The notes under the pieces are model-generated. The model was not told the DNA's origin. It saw only the letters and a program-made list of their open reading frames with translations, and did no database searches. The position numbers and the translations under genes are program-made. A stretch of 5,553 bases of DNA from Prevotellaceae bacterium (GTDB lineage: Bacteria; Bacteroidota; Bacteroidia; Bacteroidales; UBA932). Positions 1 to 3,477 of this stretch are shown piece after piece (the stretch's first letter is position 1; every line of letters begins with the position of its first letter). The stretch lies in contig JAISRS010000363.1 of assembly GCA_031273485.1 (NCBI GenBank), positions 1 through 5,553 on the forward strand. Direction: 5' to 3'.

Positions 1-2058
1 AGGGATTTGGGCAATGGAATTGTGTCGGGAAAATATTTCTGGTTTTACGGTTCCTGCGCTTTGTTGTCGGTGTTGGCGGCGCCGCTGATTGGGTTTGGCA
101 AAACAAGAGTGAGGTTCGCGATGCCGGATTTGTTGTTGCTGCTGTTTTGTTGCGCTGCTGTGGCTGTGAGCGTCTGTCACACAGGAAGATTATCTACAAA
201 ATGCGTGCTGCTGATTCTGTTGGCGCTTTTATGGTTTTATCTGCGGATATTGTTTGCAGGCAGGGAGTTGACGTGTCGGTTGCTTATGGTTTTCTTTGTT
301 GTAACGGGCTTGGTGGAGGCTGTGTGGGGATTGATGCAATTGTATGGTTACCTGCCTTCGCAACATAGCGTGTTTAAAATCACGGGGTCGTTCTTTAATC
401 CGGGACCGTATTCGGGATGGCTTGCAATGGTTTTTCCCGCCGCCTTGGGATACCTGCTGAAGGTAGAAGGTATGGGGCAGAAGGAAGAAGGATATCGCGC
501 TACCCTAACAGGGTTTAAAACCCTGTCAGGTTTTGGATTGCGTTTCATCCGTTCGTTAAAAAACGGGAAGGTAAAGAAGGAAGAAGGCTTGAAGAAAGTT
601 GTACAGGGTTTATTTCCGGAGATATGGAAAACAGGTCTGAAAATACTTGGCATACTGACCTGTCTCAGTATCTTGCTTGTGCTGCCCGCCGCAATGAGCC
701 GAGCCTCGTGGCTGGCAGCTTTGGGCGGCTCGGCGTTTATTGGAATAATATATGTTGCGCAAAACAAAAAAGTTACCGGTTATTTAAAAAAATACAGGAA
801 AAGAGTTTTTGTTTTTTCGTTTGTTGCCGCCATATTGCTGGCAGTCGCATTAACAGGGCTGTTTTTTCTGAAAAAGGATTCGGCTTCGGGACGTGCGCTG
901 ACATGGAAAATCGCTCTGCAAACCGTCCGAAAACATCCGGCAGGCGTTGGTTTGGGCAATTTTGCGGGAAGCTACGGAGATACGCAGGCGGAATATTTTG
1001 CCTCCGGCGCAGGCACAGAAAGGGAAGAATATGTTGCAGGCGGCGTAGAATATGCTTTCAACGAATATCTTCAGATTTGTATCGAAACAGGAATAGCGCC
1101 GTTTATTATCTTTATTGTTTTTGTTGGCTGTGTATTAGTTTTAGGAGTGAAAAACGGGAATTATCTTTCCACGGGTTCGCTGATTGCCTTACTGATATTC
1201 GCCGGCATGTCGTATCCGTTTAATGTGTTGCCTTTTGTTGTCGCGTTTGTATTTCTGTCAGCCACTCCACAAACCACGAATATCTTAAATCCACGAGTTG
1301 TTTTTTATCCACGAGTTGTTTTTTATCCACGAATTACACGAATTGCACGAATTTTTAATCCGGAGATTAATCGAATTGCACGAATTTTTAACCCAGGGGT
1401 TAAACGAAACGTAAGTTCGACGCAGTCAATTACACGAATTTTTAATCCGAGGATTAATCGAATTACACGAATTTTTAGTCGTCGAATTGCACGAATTTTT
1501 AATTCGGGGAATACTTCGTTTGCGGTTGTATTTTTGTTGTTTGCGTTTTTGATCACTGCATTGTGTATGTATAAGGTATATCCGTCGTATGAGGCATATA
1601 AACAGTGGAACGGCGCAGGATTACTGCATAATATGAATCTCCATAAGGAAGCCGCCGAAGAGTATGCGAAACAGTATCCGTATTTGCAGGACGAAATAAG
1701 GTTTCTGTTCGAATATGCCCAAAGCCTGTCGAAATCGGAACAGTATGAGCGAAGTAATGAAATCCTTCGTCGAGCAGCCGAAATTAGTTGCGACCCGATG
1801 CTCTATAATGTGATGGGTAAAAATTATCAGGCATTAAAAGAATATGCGCTTGCGGAACAGTGTCTTCGGAAAGCCGTGAATCTTGTTCCGAACCGTTTGT
1901 ATCCTCATTATCTGCTTGCCAAACTGTACTACGAAACGGGCGAAACGGAAAAAGCCCGCGAAGAAACAGACATCGTCTTTACCAAAGAACCAAAAGTGGA
2001 ATCCATGGCAGTGGAAGAAATGAGGAAGGAACTTGGGAGGTTAAGAAATAAGATATGA
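1..2058 (+). CDS. O-antigen ligase/polymerase-family membrane protein with C-terminal TPR region (5' partial)
   Basis: Predicted inner-membrane glycan ligase or polymerase (Wzy_C/WaaL superfamily), which transfers or polymerises lipid-linked saccharides on the periplasmic face. Residues are counted from TTG at 7. About eleven hydrophobic segments lie between residues 10 and 422, with one more at 502-524. Family motifs are GSFFNPGP (127-134), SRASWLA (231-237), GRALTW (295-300), HPAGVGLGNF (310-319) and AFNEYLQICIETG (350-362). A soluble TPR-like helical region covers about 537-667. The frame has no stop back to base 1, and the first in-frame ATG (121) would remove a membrane segment, so the real start is probably upstream of the window. 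Two repeat-derived insertions are present: near residues 160-195, and an Arg/Ile-rich tract at about 428-500. Neither breaks the frame. The gene overlaps the peptidase gene by four bases. The superfamily call is firm. Ligase versus polymerase, and the substrate, cannot be settled from sequence. Confidence 0.85.
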   Translation, partial: RDLGNGIVSGKYFWFYGSCALLSVLAAPLIGFGKTRVRFAMPDLLLLLFCCAAVAVSVCHTGRLSTKCVLLILLALLWFYLRILFAGRELTCRLLMVFFVVTGLVEAVWGLMQLYGYLPSQHSVFKITGSFFNPGPYSGWLAMVFPAALGYLLKVEGMGQKEEGYRATLTGFKTLSGFGLRFIRSLKNGKVKKEEGLKKVVQGLFPEIWKTGLKILGILTCLSILLVLPAAMSRASWLAALGGSAFIGIIYVAQNKKVTGYLKKYRKRVFVFSFVAAILLAVALTGLFFLKKDSASGRALTWKIALQTVRKHPAGVGLGNFAGSYGDTQAEYFASGAGTEREEYVAGGVEYAFNEYLQICIETGIAPFIIFIVFVGCVLVLGVKNGNYLSTGSLIALLIFAGMSYPFNVLPFVVAFVFLSATPQTTNILNPRVVFYPRVVFYPRITRIARIFNPEINRIARIFNPGVKRNVSSTQSITRIFNPRINRITRIFSRRIARIFNSGNTSFAVVFLLFAFLITALCMYKVYPSYEAYKQWNGAGLLHNMNLHKEAAEEYAKQYPYLQDEIRFLFEYAQSLSKSEQYERSNEILRRAAEISCDPMLYNVMGKNYQALKEYALAEQCLRKAVNLVPNRLYPHYLLAKLYYETGETEKAREETDIVFTKEPKVESMAVEEMRKELGRLRNKI
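479..587 (+). repeat. 13-bp direct repeats bounding the palindrome-bearing block in the ligase gene
   Basis: AGAAGGAAGAAGG occurs at 479-491 and again at 575-587, exactly 96 bases (32 codons) apart, on either side of the in-gene palindrome. The encoded copies both contain KEEG. This could be the footprint of an insertion that duplicated its target, or of a segmental duplication. The purine-rich low-complexity sequence could also have arisen by chance. The block lies in a basic loop between two membrane segments. Confidence 0.45.
503..531 (+). repeat. In-gene copy of the CCCTAACAGGG palindromic repeat
   Basis: CCCTAACAGGG, an A/T centre (TTTAAAA), then CCCTGTCAGGT. The arms 504-516 and 518-530 pair with one A·C mismatch (507/527). 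The same element occurs twice in the gap after the peptidase gene, at 3013-3043 and 3298-3327. Here it is translated as part of a loop, reading TLTGFKTLSG at residues 166-175 of the ligase. Confidence 0.8.
1289..1504 (+). repeat. In-frame CACGAATTTTTA-type repeat tract inside the ligase gene
   Basis: It starts with two 18-bp units, ATCCACGAGTTGTTTTTT (1289-1306, 1307-1324), and a diverged third. Five exact copies of CACGAATTTTTA follow, starting at 1346, 1379, 1433, 1466 and 1490. Spacings of 33, 54, 33 and 24 are all multiples of three, so every copy is read in the same frame ([A/T]RIF[N/S]). Most copies are followed by a small inverted repeat. The 72 encoded residues are rich in Arg and Ile, with a single acidic residue, and lie between the last two membrane helices. 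The gap at 3341-3459 holds the same family in reverse orientation. Confidence 0.85.
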
Positions 2059-2981
2059 AAAGCAGTTTGAACAAGATTTTCGTCCTCTGTGGAGAGAAAC
2101 TAAAGAAGAAATTCAAGAAATTGAAATTCAAGCGTATTCTAAAAAGTATTTTCGGCTGGTTTCTTTTCTTGATATTTGCCATAATATTTGCGATAGCCTT
2201 AAGAGTATGCCTGTTAGCCTCGTTTGTCATTCCCACATATTCGATGGCTCCGACACTTTTGCCGGGCGATTTTATTTTTGTCAACAAAATGATACCCGGA
2301 CCCCGTATATTCAAAAGCTGGGGATTTCTGCGAAACGGGGATTTTAGCATGAAACGTTTGAAAGGTTATCGAAAAATAAGGCGTAACGAAATAATAGTGT
2401 TCAATTATCCTTATTCGAACCCGCATAAATTGGAATTGGATTTCAATGTGTTCTACGCCAAGCGATGCATAGCTGTTCCGGGCGATACTTTTTTTATCGA
2501 CAATGGAATATACCGTGTAAAAAACCTCCCCGACACATTGGGACATTATGCCAATCAGCAAAAATTGTCGGAAACGCCGGCGGAAAATTTACGTCCCAAT
2601 ATCTACAGATGTTTCCCGGATACGGTTTACGGATGGAATGTCAAGAATTTCGGACCTTTATATATCCCCGGCGAGAATGATACTGTGGCTATAGACACAA
2701 TGAATATTCGCCTGTACCGGAAACTTATCGAATACGAAACACAACAGCCTGTTGACGTCAGAGACGGACAGGTTTTTATAGCAGATAAACCTGCCGACAA
2801 ATATGTGTTTCAACAAAATTACTATTTCATGGCAGGCGACCACGTAAAAGATTCGCGCGATTCGCGATACTGGGGACTGTTACCCGAAGACCATATCGTT
2901 GGCAAGGCTTTTATTATCTGGAAATCAAAAGACAGGAAAACAAATAAATGGCAATGGAAAAGATTTTTTCAAAGATTATAA
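2055..2981 (+). CDS. lepB: Signal peptidase I (S26 family)
   Basis: Membrane-anchored serine/lysine peptidase that cleaves signal peptides from proteins exported through Sec or Tat, acting on the periplasmic face. A short basic N-terminus (KLKKKFKKLKFKR, 15-27) is followed by one membrane helix at about 32-57. Conserved boxes follow in order: IPTYSMAPTLLPGD (59-72) with nucleophile Ser63; RRNEIIVFNYP (109-119); YAKRCIAVPGD (134-144) with general base Lys136; and GDHVKDSRDSRYWG (261-274) followed by IVGKAFIIWK. About 115 residues separate the lysine box from the last box, longer than in compact SPases, which I associate with Bacteroidota enzymes. The ATG overlaps the ligase stop as ATGA, implying translational coupling. 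A GGGAGG at 2035-2040 lies 14 bases upstream, too far to be a standard ribosome site. All catalytic residues are present, so it should be active. It could be a second paralogue dedicated to a subset of substrates rather than the housekeeping copy. Confidence 0.93.
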   Translation: MKSSLNKIFVLCGEKLKKKFKKLKFKRILKSIFGWFLFLIFAIIFAIALRVCLLASFVIPTYSMAPTLLPGDFIFVNKMIPGPRIFKSWGFLRNGDFSMKRLKGYRKIRRNEIIVFNYPYSNPHKLELDFNVFYAKRCIAVPGDTFFIDNGIYRVKNLPDTLGHYANQQKLSETPAENLRPNIYRCFPDTVYGWNVKNFGPLYIPGENDTVAIDTMNIRLYRKLIEYETQQPVDVRDGQVFIADKPADKYVFQQNYYFMAGDHVKDSRDSRYWGLLPEDHIVGKAFIIWKSKDRKTNKWQWKRFFQRL

Positions 2982-3012
2982 CTACTCAGGCGCCCCGCTT
3001 GCGCGATGAGCG

Positions 3013-3043
3013 CCCCTAACAGGGTTTTAAACCCTGTTAGGGG
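3013..3043. repeat. Perfect 31-bp palindrome (CCCCTAACAGGG family), copy 1
   Basis: Fifteen-base arms starting CCCCTAACAGGGTTT pair perfectly around a single central T (3028). It lies 31 bases after the peptidase stop codon. In RNA it would form a strong hairpin, so it may define or protect the 3' end of the ligase-peptidase message. There is no U-run after it, so it is not a standard intrinsic terminator. Confidence 0.9.
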
Positions 3044-3067
3044 TTGGAAGGCAACATATAACAGGTC

Positions 3068-3104
3068 CCGCTTGCGCGGATTTGTAATCCGTGCATGTAA
3101 TAAA
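3068..3104 (+). repeat. Hairpin repeat unit A1 (forward orientation)
   Basis: A 37-bp unit identical to 3113-3149. Its core hairpin (3073-3095) has arms TGCGCGGATT and AATCCGTGCA around a TGT loop, with one mismatch. It is the reverse-orientation relative of the three B units that follow. Confidence 0.88.
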
Positions 3105-3112
3105 CTTCTCCA

Positions 3113-3149
3113 CCGCTTGCGCGGATTTGTAATCCGTGCATGTAATAAA
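3113..3149 (+). repeat. Hairpin repeat unit A2 (forward orientation)
   Basis: Exact 37-bp copy of 3068-3104, at an offset of 45 bases. The core hairpin is 3118-3140. The eight bases between the two copies (ACTTCTCCA-like) are unique. Confidence 0.88.
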
Positions 3150-3157
3150 GGAATAGT

Positions 3158-3186
3158 GGCGCACGGGTTACAAACCCGCGCGAGCG
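3158..3186 (-). repeat. Hairpin repeat unit B1 (reverse orientation)
   Basis: A 29-bp unit beginning GGCGCACGGGTTACAAACCC, identical to 3198-3226. The core hairpin (3160-3182) has arms CGCACGGGTT and AACCCGCGCG around ACA. It matches the reverse complement of the A units except for paired changes that keep the stem. Confidence 0.88.
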
Positions 3187-3197
3187 GTGGAGACGGA

Positions 3198-3226
3198 GGC
3201 GCACGGGTTACAAACCCGCGCGAGCG
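3198..3226 (-). repeat. Hairpin repeat unit B2 (reverse orientation)
   Basis: Exact copy of 3158-3186, 40 bases further on. The core hairpin is 3200-3222. The bases between units (GTGGAGACGGA) are purine-rich and not conserved in length. Confidence 0.88.
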
Positions 3227-3235
3227 AGGAGCGGA

Positions 3236-3264
3236 GGCGTACGGGTTACAAACCCGCGCGAGCG
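3236..3264 (-). repeat. Hairpin repeat unit B3 (reverse orientation)
   Basis: Third B unit, 38 bases after B2. It differs by one base (GGCGTACGGG instead of GGCGCACGGG), which turns one C-G stem pair into T·G. The core hairpin is 3238-3260. Confidence 0.87.
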
Positions 3265-3297
3265 GTGCAAGGCTGTTAAGGGTCAAAGGATTTCAAA

Positions 3298-3327
3298 CCC
3301 TAACAGGGATTTTAAACCCTGTTAGGG
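3298..3327. repeat. CCCTAACAGGG-family palindrome, copy 2
   Basis: Arms CCCTAACAGGG (3298-3308) and CCCTGTTAGGG (3317-3327) are perfect, with a slightly altered A/T centre (ATTTTAAA). Just upstream, CTGTTAAGGG (3273-3282) could pair instead with 3298-3306 with one bulged base, giving an alternative hairpin. With copy 1 it brackets the five A/B units. Confidence 0.87.
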
Positions 3328-3340
3328 GGTCGCCTCCGCA

Positions 3341-3410
3341 GAAAAATTCGTGTAATTCGTAAAAATCCGCAGGATAAAAATTCGTGTGATTCGTGTAATT
3401 CGTGGATAAA
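3341..3410 (-). repeat. Intergenic ATTCGTG repeat, reverse of the tract in the ligase gene
   Basis: It contains AAAAATTCGTG at 3342-3352 and 3376-3386, each preceded by TCCGCAG at a 31-base offset, followed by ATTCGTG and ATTCGTGG repeats. Bases 3375-3413, reverse complemented, match 1319-1357 of the ligase gene at 37 of 39 positions. This shows that both places carry the same element family in opposite orientations. Confidence 0.85.
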
Positions 3411-3445
3411 AAAAACGTGGATAAAAAAAACGTGGATAAAGAAAA
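3401..3445 (+). repeat. Three tandem 15-bp CGTGGATAAAAAAAA units
   Basis: Two exact copies (3401-3415, 3416-3430) and a third with one A-to-G change (3431-3445). The reverse complement corresponds to the 18-bp ATCCACGAGTTGTTTTTT units at 1289-1324. The long A runs suggest slippage-prone length variation. The array ends 32 bases before the start codon of the downstream gene. Confidence 0.85.
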
Positions 3446-3477
3446 AAGAAAATTCGTAGATTAAAATTTATAAAGAT
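3446..3477 (+). promoter_or_regulatory. A/T-rich leader of the transglutaminase-like gene
   Basis: The 32 bases before ATG at 3478 are A-rich and lack a Shine-Dalgarno core, as is common for Bacteroidota start sites. This supports the chosen start but does not define a promoter. ATTCGTAG at 3452-3459 is a last degenerate repeat piece. Confidence 0.35.

Larger units (their letters stand above)
2982..3477. other. Repeat-filled intergenic region, no credible gene
   Basis: Nearly all of this 496-base gap is repeat: palindrome, two forward hairpin units, three reversed hairpin units, a second palindrome, then A-rich ATTCGTG tandem repeats up to the leader of the next gene. Open frames on both strands (3006-3362 plus, 2969-3286 minus) are just translations of repeats. 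I found no convincing Bacteroidota-type promoter (TTTG at -33 with TAnnTTTG at -7), although transcription of the downstream gene may start here. Confidence 0.85.

Noticed and set aside
1281..1510. Frameshift or pseudogene in the ligase gene
   Set aside because: The odd tract keeps the frame throughout, and a plausible membrane helix and TPR region follow, so the gene appears intact in this window.
1323..1556. 77-residue minus-strand frame with IRAIR/IRVIR repeats
   Set aside because: It is the complement of the in-gene repeat tract. The plus-strand ligase frame continues through it into a membrane helix and TPR region.
3013..3043. Intrinsic terminator
   Set aside because: The stem is strong but the downstream sequence is GTTGGAAGG rather than a T-run, so I kept it only as a palindromic repeat.
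3068..3264. CRISPR array
   Set aside because: Units are palindromic, occur in both orientations and are separated by only about 8-11 bases, far too short for spacers. No cas gene is present.
2969..3286. 105-residue open frame on the minus strand in the gap
   Set aside because: It mirrors the same repeats (RVCNP, RITNPRKR), overlaps the end of the peptidase gene and has no sensible start region.
3006..3362. 118-residue open frame on the plus strand in the gap
   Set aside because: Its whole sequence is a translation of the palindrome and hairpin repeats (repeated GLQTRASG- and RGFVIRAC-type peptides), with no independent gene features.
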